Source: Streptomyces triticagri (GTDB lineage: Bacteria > Actinomycetota > Actinomycetes > Streptomycetales > Streptomycetaceae). From it: a stretch of DNA of 64,000 nucleotides. Of this stretch, positions 1-8,368 are shown piece after piece (position 1 is the first letter of the stretch; each line of letters begins with the position of its first letter). The stretch covers positions 30,282 through 94,281 of the forward strand of contig NZ_QUAK01000083.1 of NCBI RefSeq assembly GCF_003429565.1, read 5' to 3'. Below the pieces are notes generated by a model. That model worked only from the letters and a program-made list of their open reading frames with translations, was not told the DNA's origin and searched no databases. The translations under genes and the position numbers were made by a program.

Positions 1-1
1 G

Positions 2-136
2 TCCATCCGTACGTTCCGGATACTGGCGCACCAGTTCTCCGAGGAGCACGGGCTGCTCACGCCGTCCCTGAAGCTGAAGCGGAAGGCGATCGAGCAGGCG
101 TACGCGACCGAGGTCGAGGCCCTGTACCACGCCTGA
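2..136 (+). CDS. Long-chain acyl-CoA ligase, C-terminal fragment (gene starts before window)
   Basis: The last 44 codons of a gene cut by the window edge. The tail contains TPSLKLKRKAI, which matches the A10 motif of ANL adenylate-forming enzymes (the lysine-bearing loop of the small C-terminal domain), followed by the short helix ending ALYHA that closes FadD15-type long-chain fatty-acid CoA ligases. In that family the enzyme activates fatty acids to acyl-CoA with ATP. Family assignment rests on this short tail only. It is followed after 49 bp by a permease gene lacking its front part, so its present neighbour may have been brought there by a deletion. Confidence 0.7.
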   Translation, partial: SIRTFRILAHQFSEEHGLLTPSLKLKRKAIEQAYATEVEALYHA

Positions 137-185
137 GCCCAGCGGGCGTCGACGCCGCCGTACGCCCCATCGCCCTCCCCGTCCG

Positions 186-1547
186 GTGGATCTGGGCGAC
201 GACCGGGCGATGGGTGTGGCCATGGTCGTCCTGGTCACGGCCGCGGTGGCGGCACTCAGCGCGCTGCGCGCCTCGCCCTCGGGACGGGCGATGCTGGCGG
301 TGCGCTCGGCGCCGGCCGCCGCGCTGGCCTCCGGCGTTTCGGTGGTCCGTACGAAGCTGCTGCTCTTCACGCTCTCCGCGGGGCTCGCGGGCTTCGGCGG
401 GGTGATGTACGCGTCGTACAACACCCGCGTCACGGCTACCGACTTCACTGCGATGACCGGACTGATCTGGCTGGCCGTGGTGGTGGCGGCCGGGGTGCGC
501 CGGCCGCAGTTCGCCGTGGTCGCAGGGCTGGTCTTCGCCCTCGTACCGCATGTGCTCGCCGACTACGTGACGGAGTCCGCGCATCTGCCGGTGATCCTCT
601 TCGGCCTGGCCGGACTCGCGCTCGCCAACGACCCGGACGGCTACTGTGCGGCGCTGCCCACACGGTTGCACCGGCGGCGGGCGGCAAGGGCGGGGGCGGC
701 GCGTGCGGATGCGCCCCCGGTCGAGCGAGCCGTACCGTCGCCGCGCCCCGCGCCCGAGGCCCCCGACTCGGGTCCGCCGGCGCTCGAACTGCGCGGCGTG
801 CACGCCGGATACGACGGCGCATCCGTACTCCACGGAGTGGACCTGGCCGTGCACGGCGGCGAGATCCTGGCGCTGCTCGGGCCCAACGGGGCCGGGAAGT
901 CCACGACTTGCCGAGTGGCGGCCGGCCTCCTGTCGTCGTCGTCCGGACGGGTGTACGTCGCCGGGCGGGACGCCACCGACGGCGGGCCGGTCGCCAGGTC
1001 ACGGGCCGGCGTGCTGCTCGCTCCCGAGGGGCGCGGCATCTTCCCGGCCCTGTCGATCGAGGAGAACCTGACCCTGCACCTGCCGGACCGTGCGGATCGG
1101 GATGCGGTGTACGGGCGCTTCGCCGGCCTCGCCGATCGCCGCGGGGTCGCCGCCGGCTCGCTGTCCGGTGGTGAACAGCAGCTGCTGGCGCTCGCGCCGC
1201 TGCTGCAGAAGCCACCGCAGGTGCTCATCGCCGACGAGCCGTCGCTCGGCCTCGCGCCGCGGGTGGTGGACGAGGTGTTCACGCTGCTCCGGGAACTGCG
1301 CGCGGCCGGGACGGCACTGCTGCTCGTCGAGGAGAAGGCCGCGGAGATCCTGGGCGTGGCGGACACGGTGGCCTATCTGTCGCAGGGCCGCGTCTCATGG
1401 TGCGGCCCACGCGCGGAGGTCCGCACGGAACGCCTCACGGAGGCGTATCTCGGCATCGCGGGCGGGGCGGCGACGCCGGACGGGACGGCGGACAGCGGCG
1501 GCCGGGCGGGGGGCGGCGCTGCAGCGGAAGGGGTGGCGCGGGCGTGA
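186..1547 (+). CDS. Branched-chain amino acid ABC transporter: truncated LivM-like permease fused to LivF-like ATPase
   Basis: Residues 1-160 match the rear of a LivM permease: DLGDDRAM corresponds to the family's late 'DLDSDRAFYY' region, followed by GRAMLAVR and three or four hydrophobic segments. After a Pro/Arg-rich linker (about 160-200) comes a complete LivF-type ATPase with Walker A GPNGAGKST near 235, PEGRGIFP, signature LSGGEQQ near 324 and Walker B VLIADEPS near 345. LivM is normally 300 residues or more, so roughly its first half is missing, as is any LivH domain. The frame stays open upstream of the GTG at 186 without encoding permease-like sequence, so the start is a best guess. 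Its stop overlaps the livG start. The ATPase half looks intact; whether the permease half works is doubtful. Confidence 0.75.
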   Translation: MDLGDDRAMGVAMVVLVTAAVAALSALRASPSGRAMLAVRSAPAAALASGVSVVRTKLLLFTLSAGLAGFGGVMYASYNTRVTATDFTAMTGLIWLAVVVAAGVRRPQFAVVAGLVFALVPHVLADYVTESAHLPVILFGLAGLALANDPDGYCAALPTRLHRRRAARAGAARADAPPVERAVPSPRPAPEAPDSGPPALELRGVHAGYDGASVLHGVDLAVHGGEILALLGPNGAGKSTTCRVAAGLLSSSSGRVYVAGRDATDGGPVARSRAGVLLAPEGRGIFPALSIEENLTLHLPDRADRDAVYGRFAGLADRRGVAAGSLSGGEQQLLALAPLLQKPPQVLIADEPSLGLAPRVVDEVFTLLRELRAAGTALLLVEEKAAEILGVADTVAYLSQGRVSWCGPRAEVRTERLTEAYLGIAGGAATPDGTADSGGRAGGGAAAEGVARA

Positions 1548-2434
1548 GTGGGACGGCGGGTATGAGTGGGACGGGCGCGGGTGGCCCGCGCGAGGCGGGC
1601 GCAGACCACGTCGGCGTGGTCACCGGCAGCAGGCCGCCGGAAGGCGGTGGCGGTGCCGCCGGAAGGCACATCCTGCGGGCCGAGGGCGTAGGTGTGCGGT
1701 TCGGTGGTGTCCGTGCCCTGGACGGGGTGAGCCTCGGCGTCGGCGCAGGCGAGGTGTGCGGTCTGATCGGGCCGAACGGTGCCGGGAAGACCACACTCTT
1801 CGACGTACTGTCCGGCATCCGCAGGCCGGACGCGGGACGCATCGTCCTGGACGGCCGGGACGTCACGCACCGCTCCCCGGTGTGGCGCGCCCGGCACGGG
1901 ATGCGCCGGACCTTCCAGCGTCAGCAGCTCTTCGGACAGCTCACGGTGGCCGACAATCTCGTCGTCGCCCAGGAGTGGCGGGGCGGCGGAGGCGGTTTCG
2001 CCGCGGACCTGCTCGCCTCGCCCACCCGTCGCGCCGGGGAGCGTGCCCGGCGGGCGCGGGCGGCCGATGTGCTGGAGCTCTGCGGGCTCGGCGAGCACGC
2101 CGACGCGTACGCGGGAGCGCTGCCGGTGGGCCGGGCCCGGATGGTGGAGCTGGCCCGCGCCGTGGCCGATCCGCCACGGGTGCTGCTCCTGGACGAACCG
2201 GCCTCCGGGATGACCGAGGAAGAACGCTCGCGGCTCGCCGCGGTGGTGCGGCGCCTCGCGGACGAGGAGGGGTGCGCCGTCCTGCTTGTGGAGCACAACG
2301 TCGCGTTCGTGATGGAGCTGTGCTCGCGGGTGGTCGTACTCGATCTGGGATCGGTCCTCGCACAGGGCTCCGCCGCCGAGGTACGGGCGGATGCGCAGGT
2401 GCGGGACGCGTATCTCGGCACGGCCGCGAGCTGA
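1544..2434 (+). CDS. livG: Branched-chain amino acid ABC transporter ATPase LivG
   Basis: Second ATPase of a high-affinity branched-chain amino acid importer, hydrolysing ATP at the inner face of the membrane. GPNGAGKTT (Walker A) lies near residue 75, the LivG-type FQRQQLF Q-loop region follows, the signature is LPVGRARMVELARA, Walker B is VLLLDEPASGM and the switch histidine is in LLVEHN near 248. The GTG at 1544 overlaps the preceding stop (GTGA), which indicates translational coupling; an ATG at 1562 is an alternative. The first 40 residues are low-complexity Gly/Arg. No substrate-binding protein is visible in the window, so the transporter is incomplete as seen here. Confidence 0.85.
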   Translation: MSGTAGMSGTGAGGPREAGADHVGVVTGSRPPEGGGGAAGRHILRAEGVGVRFGGVRALDGVSLGVGAGEVCGLIGPNGAGKTTLFDVLSGIRRPDAGRIVLDGRDVTHRSPVWRARHGMRRTFQRQQLFGQLTVADNLVVAQEWRGGGGGFAADLLASPTRRAGERARRARAADVLELCGLGEHADAYAGALPVGRARMVELARAVADPPRVLLLDEPASGMTEEERSRLAAVVRRLADEEGCAVLLVEHNVAFVMELCSRVVVLDLGSVLAQGSAAEVRADAQVRDAYLGTAAS

Positions 2435-2491
2435 GCAGGGTCCCGGGGCGGAACTCCTCCGGCGGACCCACACACAACTGTCACCGGTCCC

Positions 2492-2518
2492 GGGAATGCT
2501 GGAGAGCCGATGATCGTT
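2492..2518 (+). promoter_or_regulatory. SigmaR-type (thiol-oxidative stress) promoter
   Basis: GGGAAT, exactly 18 bp, then GTT, which fits the published Streptomyces sigmaR consensus GGGAAT-N18/19-GTT. Transcription would start near 2525, upstream of the aldo/keto reductase GTG at 2561 and downstream of the more distal in-frame ATG at 2510, so it also helps decide the start codon. Confidence 0.55.
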
Positions 2519-2560
2519 GGAACTTGGCACAACTCCCCACCACGTAAGGATCAAGAGTCC

Positions 2561-3394
2561 GTGAGCAAGGTCCCCACCATCACTCTCAACAACGGCGTCC
2601 GCATGCCGCAGCTCGGCTTCGGCGTCTGGCAGGTGCCGGACGACGAGGCGGAGAAGGCGGTCGGCAGCGCGCTCGGGGCCGGTTACCGCAGCATCGACAC
2701 TGCGGCCGTGTACGGCAACGAGGCGGGGACGGGCCGCGCCATCGCCGCATCGGGCATCGCCCGCGAGGAGCTCTTCGTCACCACCAAGCTGTGGAACTCC
2801 GACCACGGGTACGACGCCACCCTGCGCGCCTTCGACGCCTCCCTCGACAAGCTCGGCCTCGACCATGTCGACCTGTACCTGATCCACTGGCCGGTGCCGG
2901 CCCGTGACACCTACGTCGAGACGTACAAGGCCTTCGAGAAGCTGCTCGAGGACGGCCGCACCAGGGCCATCGGTGTCTCCAACTTCCTTCCCGCGCACCT
3001 CGACCGGCTGCTCGGCGAGACGTCCGTGGTGCCGGCGGTGAACCAGATCGAGCTGCACCCGCAGCTGCAGCAGGCGGAGTCGCGCGCCGTCCACGCGGCA
3101 CACGGGATCGCGACCGAGGCCTGGTCGCCGCTCGGCCAGGGCAAGGGCCTCCTGGAGGTGCCGACCATCGCGGCCGTCGCCCGCAAGCACGACAGGACGC
3201 CGGCCCAGATCGTGCTGCGCTGGCACCTTCAGCTGGGGAATGTGGTGATCCCCAAGTCCGTGACCCCGTCCCGCATCGAGGAGAACATCGACGTCTTCGA
3301 CTTCGAGCTGGACGACGAGGACCTCGGCGCGATCGCGGCCCTCGACGAGGGCCGCCGCCTGGGCTCCGACCCGGCGGAGATGAACGTGGTCTGA
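2561..3394 (+). CDS. Aldo/keto reductase (2,5-diketo-gluconate reductase-like)
   Basis: NADPH-dependent carbonyl reductase with a single TIM-barrel domain of 277 residues, the usual size. The catalytic tetrad is complete: Asp46 and Tyr51 in DTAAVYGNE, Lys76 in VTTKLWN and His109 in YLIHWP. The cofactor-binding region is present (VIPKSVTPSRIEEN near the C-terminus). The GTG at 2561 is preceded by AAGGATCAAG, while an in-frame ATG at 2510 lies inside the predicted promoter, so the GTG is preferred. The sigmaR-like promoter suggests induction by electrophiles or thiol stress, which fits aldehyde or quinone detoxification. The substrate cannot be read from sequence. Confidence 0.9.
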   Translation: MSKVPTITLNNGVRMPQLGFGVWQVPDDEAEKAVGSALGAGYRSIDTAAVYGNEAGTGRAIAASGIAREELFVTTKLWNSDHGYDATLRAFDASLDKLGLDHVDLYLIHWPVPARDTYVETYKAFEKLLEDGRTRAIGVSNFLPAHLDRLLGETSVVPAVNQIELHPQLQQAESRAVHAAHGIATEAWSPLGQGKGLLEVPTIAAVARKHDRTPAQIVLRWHLQLGNVVIPKSVTPSRIEENIDVFDFELDDEDLGAIAALDEGRRLGSDPAEMNVV

Positions 3395-3444
3395 GGCCAC
3401 AACTCCGGCCACCCGCCGGGCAGTACACGGCAGCACACCTGAGG

Positions 3445-3470
3445 AGGAGCTCGGCTACGGCCGGGCTCCT
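3445..3470. terminator. Hairpin terminator between convergent genes
   Basis: AGGAGC-T-CGGC, loop TACG, GCCG-G-GCTCCT: an 11-bp stem including one G-T pair. It lies 50 bp after the reductase stop and overlaps the last codons and stop of the convergent stomatin gene, so it could serve both. Confidence 0.5.
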
Positions 3471-4378
3471 TCGTGCGGGGTCGGGTGGGCGTTGGTGGTA
3501 GTGCTCTTGGTGGCCGGTGCCGGGTCCGGTGCCGGGGACTCGGGTTGCCGGGGTGCCTCGCTCAGCTGGGCGGACTGATCCTGCTGTACGGACTGGTTCT
3601 GCTGAGCGGACTGGTTCTGCTGGGCGCGCTCCAGGAAGCGCAACAGCTCGACGGGGAACGGCAGCACCAGCGTCGAGTTCTTCTCGGCCGCCACGGCCAC
3701 CACCGTCTGCAACAGCCTCAGCTGCAGCGCCGCCGGCTCGTCCGACATCTCGTGCGCCGCCTCGGCCAGCTTCTTCGACGCCTGCAGCTCCGCGTCCGCG
3801 TTGATCACCCGGGCGCGGCGTTCACGGTCCGCCTCCGCCTGACGCGCCATGGACCGCTTCATGGTCTCCGGCAGCGAGACGTCCTTGATCTCGACCCGGT
3901 CGATGGACACGCCCCATTCCACCGCCGGGCTGTCGATCATCAATTCCAGGCCCTGATTCAATTTCTCGCGATTCGAAAGGAGATCGTCCAGCTCGCTCTT
4001 TCCGATGATGGAACGCAGCGAAGTCTGTGCCATCTGGGAAACCGCGAAACGGTAGTCCTCCACGCGGACGATCGCGTCCTCCGGATCGACGACCTTGAAA
4101 TACACGACGGCGTCGACCCGCACGGTGACGTTGTCGCGGGTGATTCCTTCCTGCGCGGGGACCGGCAGAGTCACGATCTGCAGATTCACTTTCCGCATGC
4201 GGTCGATTGCGGGGATCACCAGGGTGAAACCCGGTCCACGGGCCTGGCCGTGGATACGGCCGAGACGGAATACGAGGCCCCGTTCGTACTGCTTGACGAC
4301 TCGGGCGGCGGCGGCGACGTACACGACCGCGGCTGATGCGGTTGCGGCGCCGGCGATGGCGAGTTCCTCGATCATCAC
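3455..4378 (-). CDS. SPFH/band-7 (stomatin/slipin-like) membrane protein
   Basis: A membrane-anchored SPFH protein of 307 residues. An N-terminal hydrophobic hairpin (about 5-25) is followed by the stomatin signature region (YERGLVFRLGR, GPGFTLVIPAID) and the band-7 domain, then a charged helical segment rich in Ala/Glu/Arg. Stomatins form rings in membrane microdomains and often partner an NfeD protease, but no nfeD is adjacent. The C-terminal tail (about 250-307) is disordered and holds a short Gln/Asn/Ser repeat (QQNQSAQQNQSVQQDQS) from a tandem duplication of about 24 bp. A second Met follows the first, so the start is uncertain by one codon. The specific role is unknown. Confidence 0.85.
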   Translation of the reverse strand: MMIEELAIAGAATASAAVVYVAAAARVVKQYERGLVFRLGRIHGQARGPGFTLVIPAIDRMRKVNLQIVTLPVPAQEGITRDNVTVRVDAVVYFKVVDPEDAIVRVEDYRFAVSQMAQTSLRSIIGKSELDDLLSNREKLNQGLELMIDSPAVEWGVSIDRVEIKDVSLPETMKRSMARQAEADRERRARVINADAELQASKKLAEAAHEMSDEPAALQLRLLQTVVAVAAEKNSTLVLPFPVELLRFLERAQQNQSAQQNQSVQQDQSAQLSEAPRQPESPAPDPAPATKSTTTNAHPTPHEGARP

Positions 4379-4494
4379 GGCCCCCTTCCGGACCGGAGCG
4401 TATTACCACCATAGGCGGACTTCCGCTTTTGAGAAGCGCCCGCGCACCGCCGGCCCGTACGGCACCGGATTCGGTCCGTCTGCGGGTCCCCCGC

Positions 4495-4541
4495 CTCGAA
4501 CTCCCCCGGTCCTCGTCCGGATCCCCGGACGGGCTGAATCA
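4495..4541. repeat. Dispersed 'CGTCCGG / GGACGGGCTGA' intergenic repeat
   Basis: Contains AACTCCCCCGGTCCTCGTCC followed by CCCCGGACGGGCTGAATCA, the same family as the copies near 23.6, 30.3, 36.1 and 40.25 kb. It ends exactly at the stop codon of the methyltransferase on the minus strand. Confidence 0.6.
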
Positions 4542-5462
4542 GTCGGAGGAGCCCGGCAGGGCGGCGAAGTGCACCGTCTGCGCATCCAGGACGAAGACGT
4601 CCGGACGCTGGTGGAGGCTCTCCGGATCCGCCGGATCGAGCAGCCGATCCAGCGTGCGCCGGTCCTCGGACGTCAGGCCGTCCAGAAGGCCGTCCCGCAT
4701 GCGCGAGACCGTCGCCACGACATGCTCCCGCCCCGTTTCGGACAGCGGCGCGGGCAGATCCAGCAGATACGTACGGGACACCACATGCCGCAGCCCCGCC
4801 CCGGCGAGCAGCGCGGACCAGTCCTCCGGCTCCTCCTTCGCCCCCGGCAGCCCCGCCCGCATCTCCGCGAACCACTCCGCATGCAGTGCATCGATCCGCG
4901 CCTCGAGCCCGGGCCGGCCGATCCCGAACTGGCGTGGCAGATACCGCGCCGGCAGCCCGCCCTCGAGCAGGACGAGCACACCGCCGGGCGCCATCCGCCG
5001 CGCGAACTCACCCAGCGCGGCGCCCTGATCGCCGATGTGGTGCAGCGCCTGCCCGAGCCATACGAGGTCGAGGTCGGCCAAGTCACCCAGGCCGTCGGGA
5101 AGTTCGGCCTGCAGAGTGGCCACCCTGTCGCCCATGCCGATCCGTTCGGCCCGTTCCCGCGCTCGCCGCAGCAGTTCGGGCGCCTCGTCGACGGCGGTCA
5201 CCGCGGCGTCGGGGAAGGACTCGGCGAGCAGTGCGGAGATCACCCCTGGGCCGCTGCCGGCGTCGAGCATGCGCCGGGGAGCGGCGGCCATCTCCCGCAC
5301 GTCGTCGATGATCTGCCGGTAGAGCGGCAGATACAGCTCTCCGCGGCGCTCCAGGGTGTCCCCCATCGCGCCCCAGTCGAGATCCGCCCCACCGTGCCCG
5401 TGCGCATGTCCCTGCGCCTGCGCCTGCGCATGTCCCTGCCCGTGCCCGTGATGACCGCCCAT
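4539..5462 (-). CDS. SAM-dependent methyltransferase with His-rich N-terminus
   Basis: Class I methyltransferase fold: motif I is LDAGSGPGVISAL, the acidic SAM ribose ligand lies in VTAVDEAPE, and motif IV is DLVWLGQALHHIGD, as in ubiquinone-type/UbiE-like enzymes. The first 25 residues after ATG 5462 are almost entirely His, Gly, Gln and Ala (HHGHGQGHAQAQAQGHAHGH), a possible metal-binding tail absent from typical family members. The frame is open further upstream to 5528, but that part is low-complexity, so ATG 5462 is chosen with modest certainty. Substrate unknown. Confidence 0.75.
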   Translation of the reverse strand: MGGHHGHGQGHAQAQAQGHAHGHGGADLDWGAMGDTLERRGELYLPLYRQIIDDVREMAAAPRRMLDAGSGPGVISALLAESFPDAAVTAVDEAPELLRRARERAERIGMGDRVATLQAELPDGLGDLADLDLVWLGQALHHIGDQGAALGEFARRMAPGGVLVLLEGGLPARYLPRQFGIGRPGLEARIDALHAEWFAEMRAGLPGAKEEPEDWSALLAGAGLRHVVSRTYLLDLPAPLSETGREHVVATVSRMRDGLLDGLTSEDRRTLDRLLDPADPESLHQRPDVFVLDAQTVHFAALPGSSD

Positions 5463-5574
5463 GACCCGCCGCCCTCTGCCTTCCGTCGTATCGCCGGCTA
5501 CGGCTCCACCCTCGGCCGCCTCCAGCACGGGAGCAACCCGCCTTGCCGATACCGCAAAAGGCCGCTCGCGCGGC

Positions 5575-5880
5575 TCAGTCCGCCCCGTGCGCCGCCGCGA
5601 GCAGCTGGATCCGGGCCGCCAGCGTGAAGTCCTTGGCGGTCACGGCACCGCCCGCACTGTGCGTGTTCACGGCGATGCCGACCGTGTTGTAGCCGAGCGT
5701 CAGATCGGAGTGGTGGTCGAGCTCGTCCTGCACCTGGGCGATGTGCATGGCGAGGGCGGCCGCCGCGAAGTGCGAGCTCACCCGGTACGTACGCACCAGG
5801 CGGTCGTCCTCGTGGCTCCAGCCCGGAAGTTCGGTGAGGCGGGTGGCGATGTCCTGCTGCGACAGCGGTGCGTCCGGCAT
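5575..5880 (-). CDS. Pterin-4a-carbinolamine dehydratase
   Basis: Small dehydratase of 101 residues, the normal family length, which dehydrates 4a-hydroxytetrahydrobiopterin formed by aromatic amino acid hydroxylases. The signature DELDHHSDLTLGYNTV...THSAGG is present; the usual HHP is HHS here, but both histidines, the tyrosine and the later Thr-His pair are retained. GAAGGAG sits 7 nt before ATG 5880. No phenylalanine hydroxylase gene is nearby, so it may act in another pterin-dependent step. Confidence 0.88.
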   Translation of the reverse strand: MPDAPLSQQDIATRLTELPGWSHEDDRLVRTYRVSSHFAAAALAMHIAQVQDELDHHSDLTLGYNTVGIAVNTHSAGGAVTAKDFTLAARIQLLAAAHGAD

Positions 5881-5969
5881 GACCGCGCTCCTTCGATGCG
5901 TGGTACGGGTGGGACTCGCCCCCTGCTTCAAGCCTGCCACGCGAAACGGCCGGACGCCCACCGATCGGC

Positions 5970-5975
5970 TACCGT
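5970..5975 (+). promoter_or_regulatory. -10 box of a leaderless transcript (XRE regulator)
   Basis: TACCGT followed by six bases (CTCCCC) and ATG, with no ribosome-binding site. This spacing puts the transcript start on the start codon. Confidence 0.5.
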
Positions 5976-5981
5976 CTCCCC

Positions 5982-6794
5982 ATGACAACTGGCGCGCCCG
6001 GCAAGGGAGTAGGCCCGCTCCTGCGGGGCTGGCGGGAGCAGCGCCGGATCAGCCAGCTGGACCTGGCGCTGCGCGCGGACTCCTCGGCCCGCCACATCAG
6101 TTTCGTGGAGACGGGCCGGTCGCGCCCGAGCGAGGAGTTCCTGCTCCGCCTCGCCGAGCACCTCGACGTACCCGTACGGGAGCAGAATGCGCTGCTGCTC
6201 GCCGCGGGGTACGCGCCCAGGTTCCCCGAGACCCCGCTGGACGACCCCGCCCTCGGCACGTTCCGGGAGGCGGTCGAGCAGCTGCTGCAGGGGTACGAGC
6301 CGTATCCGGCGCTGGTGGTGGACGCCACGTACCAGGTGGTGTCGGCGAACCGGGCGATCATGCTCCTGCTCGACGGGCTGCCCGGCCATCTCCTCGAGCC
6401 CCCGATCAACGCCATGCGGCTGACCCTGCACCCGGAGGGGCTCGCCCCGCGCATCCGCAATCTGGCCGAGTGGCGGGGGCATCTGCTGCATCAGATGGAC
6501 CGGCAGATCGCCCTGCAGCGCTCCGACGCCCTGCGGGCGCTGTACGAGGAGGTCGCCGCGTACCCGGTGGACGATCCGGGGAGTACGGCGAGCGATGAGC
6601 GTACGGGTCCCGGTTCTGCGCCGTACTTCGCGCTGCCGCTGCGTATCGAGCACAACGGGCAGCTGCTGTCCTTCGTGTCGTCGATCTCCACGTTCAACAC
6701 ACCGATGGATGTGACGGTCGCCGAGCTGGCCATCGAGACGCTGCTCCCGGCCGACCCGGCGACGGTCAAGTACCTGAACGCGCTGGCGGGTTGA
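5982..6794 (+). CDS. XRE-family transcriptional regulator with MmyB-type ligand domain
   Basis: 270 residues. An N-terminal helix-turn-helix (about 10-65) carries RISQLDLALRADSSARHIS and FVETGRSRPS, the recognition region of this subfamily. The C-terminal MmyB-like PAS domain (about 100-260) carries YPALVVDATYQVVSANRA. Members bind small ligands, in one structure a fatty acid, and often repress a divergent neighbour. Here it is divergent from the pterin dehydratase with about 100 bp between starts. It probably has a leaderless transcript. Confidence 0.88.
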   Translation: MTTGAPGKGVGPLLRGWREQRRISQLDLALRADSSARHISFVETGRSRPSEEFLLRLAEHLDVPVREQNALLLAAGYAPRFPETPLDDPALGTFREAVEQLLQGYEPYPALVVDATYQVVSANRAIMLLLDGLPGHLLEPPINAMRLTLHPEGLAPRIRNLAEWRGHLLHQMDRQIALQRSDALRALYEEVAAYPVDDPGSTASDERTGPGSAPYFALPLRIEHNGQLLSFVSSISTFNTPMDVTVAELAIETLLPADPATVKYLNALAG

Positions 6795-6835
6795 GCCCGG
6801 TGCGCGATCGCAGGCTCAGGGCCTGAGAGCACGGC

Positions 6836-7252
6836 TCAGGCCCTCAGAGCACGCTGGGCGGTGTGCTGCAGAGCCGCGAACCCTGCCACCACCAGCGCCT
6901 GCAGCGGGATCCACACGGCGCCGGCGGTGGACGGCGAGAGCCAGGCGAAGAGCGCGACGAGGCTGAGCGCCGACCAGGCGAGATTGGCCTCGACGACCGC
7001 CCGGACGGCGAGGGCGGGCGGTTCGGCCCGCCGGGCGATCAGGCCGACGGCCACCGCATACGCGACCAGGCCGGCGCCGAGCGGGAGCAGCAGCCCGGAG
7101 TCCACGCCGAGCAGGCGGCCGAGCGGTCCGGACAGGGCGAGATAGGCCAGTCCGTTGGCGGAGGTCACCAGGGCGTCCGCGGCGAGGAAGCGGCGCAGCG
7201 CGGTCCGCGGCTCGGGGGTGCGGGCGATTGCGGCGAGTTGATACGTCGACAT
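6836..7252 (-). CDS. Four-helix integral membrane protein of unknown function
   Basis: 138 residues with four predicted membrane segments, near 28-45, 52-75, 85-107 and 112-130, and a short soluble N-terminus (MSTYQLAAIARTPEPR). GGAGGTCACC directly precedes ATG 7252, which fixes the start inside a much longer open frame. No motif allows a functional call. It is transcribed divergently from the ABC exporter across a 297-bp region that holds the exporter's predicted operator. Confidence 0.7.
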   Translation of the reverse strand: MSTYQLAAIARTPEPRTALRRFLAADALVTSANGLAYLALSGPLGRLLGVDSGLLLPLGAGLVAYAVAVGLIARRAEPPALAVRAVVEANLAWSALSLVALFAWLSPSTAGAVWIPLQALVVAGFAALQHTAQRALRA

Positions 7253-7396
7253 GGTGACCTCCGTGGTGGATGGGTGCACGGACAGGTGGTGGGCCGGACA
7301 CCGGGGCGGAGTGCGCCGTCCCGGGGCCCGGTGCCTCTCACGATGCCGGGGCCGGCGAGGTCGGTCGATTACGTCGGAGGTAAGGGCGCCGGCGCG

Positions 7397-7412
7397 GTGG
7401 AGCAGGCTCCAC
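7397..7412. promoter_or_regulatory. Palindromic operator upstream of ABC exporter
   Basis: GTGGAGC-AG-GCTCCAC is a perfect 7+2+7 inverted repeat. It recurs with one mismatch at 12875-12890. A -10 candidate, TAGCGT at 7459-7464, starts 47 bp after the palindrome. Both sites also share GACGGGT and a TCTGnGCCCT-like block downstream. Inferred to bind the NarL-type regulator encoded at 11005-11649. The rest of the 7253-7549 gap shows no gene. Confidence 0.55.
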
Positions 7413-7549
7413 CCAGGGGACGGGTGTCTGCGCCCTCGTGATCGATTCCGCGGATTCCTAGCGTGAGGAGCAGGAAGTCCTCGGCCCCCTGGGCGGGTCC
7501 GGGCGGTTCTCGGCCACCTGGTGCGGGGGCGAATCGAAGGGGCGTGAAG

Positions 7550-8368
7550 ATGTTCTGGCGTCGTGGTGGTACTCGGGTCGTGGGCGGCGGTGGCCCTGCC
7601 GGGACGGTGCAGGCCGAGCCGGCCCCTGCCCTGGCCCTGGACGGGGTGAGCCGCGCCTACCGAGGCGGGGTGACCGCGCTCGACGCGGTGAGCCTGCGGG
7701 TGCCGGCGGGCCGGATGGTGGCCGTGCTCGGCCGTTCCGGTTCGGGCAAGTCGACGCTGCTTCAGTGCGCGGCGGGACTCGACCGGCCGACCGCCGGGAC
7801 GGTGCGGATCGGTGGGACGAGTCTCACGGGGCTCGGCGAGGCGGCACTCACGCGGCTGCGCCGCGACCGGGTCGGTTTCGTCTTCCAGTCCTTGAATCTG
7901 GTGCCGTCGCTGAGCGTCCTGGAGAACGCCGCGCTGCCGCTGCTCCTTGCGGGCGGCCCGGGGCGTACGCGCCGGCCGGCCGGGACGCAGCAGGAGGAGG
8001 CCGGGCGGGCGCGGGCCGCACTCGACGCCGTGGGTCTGGCGGACCGCGCGGACGACCGCCCGGACCTGCTCTCGGGCGGCCAGCAGCAGCGGGTTGCGGT
8101 GGCCCGAGCGCTGGTCACCGATCCCGACGTGGTCTTCGCCGACGAGCCCACGGGCGCCCTCGACCCGGTGACCGCGGCCGAGGTGCTTGCCCTGCTGCGC
8201 CGGGCCGCGGACGCCGGACGCACGGTGCTGATGGTCACGCACGATCCGGTGGCGGCGGCCTGGGCGGACGAGGCGGTGTTCCTGCACGGAGGGTGCCTCG
8301 CGGCCCGGATGGGCACGCCCGATGCGGGCGAAGTGCGGCGCCTGCTGCACGAGTTGGGCCGCCGATGA
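7550..8368 (+). CDS. MacB/LolD-type ABC exporter ATPase
   Basis: 272-residue ATPase. Walker [10 protein letters not shown] lies near residue 65, [21 protein letters not shown] is the characteristic LolD/MacB Q-loop stretch, the signature is [15 protein letters not shown], Walker B is [12 protein letters not shown] and the switch is MVTHDP. ATG 7550 has GAAGG nine bases upstream; an in-frame GTG at 7544 is an alternative. Its stop overlaps the permease start (ATGA), so the two are translationally coupled. With the permease and the nearby two-component genes it resembles antimicrobial-peptide or envelope-stress exporters. Confidence 0.9.
   Translation: MFWRRGGTRVVGGGGPAGTVQAEPAPALALDGVSRAYRGGVTALDAVSLRVPAGRMVAVLGRSGSGKSTLLQCAAGLDRPTAGTVRIGGTSLTGLGEAALTRLRRDRVGFVFQSLNLVPSLSVLENAALPLLLAGGPGRTRRPAGTQQEEAGRARAALDAVGLADRADDRPDLLSGGQQQRVAVARALVTDPDVVFADEPTGALDPVTAAEVLALLRRAADAGRTVLMVTHDPVAAAWADEAVFLHGGCLAARMGTPDAGEVRRLLHELGRR

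Noticed and set aside
1544..2434. Apparent loss of the ABC signature (LPVGRARMVELARA) in LivG
   Set aside because: LivG proteins often have LPxGxxRxxELARA here; Walker A, Walker B and the switch His are intact.
1373..3436. A 687-codon minus-strand frame across livG and the reductase
   Set aside because: Antisense shadow of two well-supported genes; it crosses their intergenic region and has no motif or ribosome-binding site.
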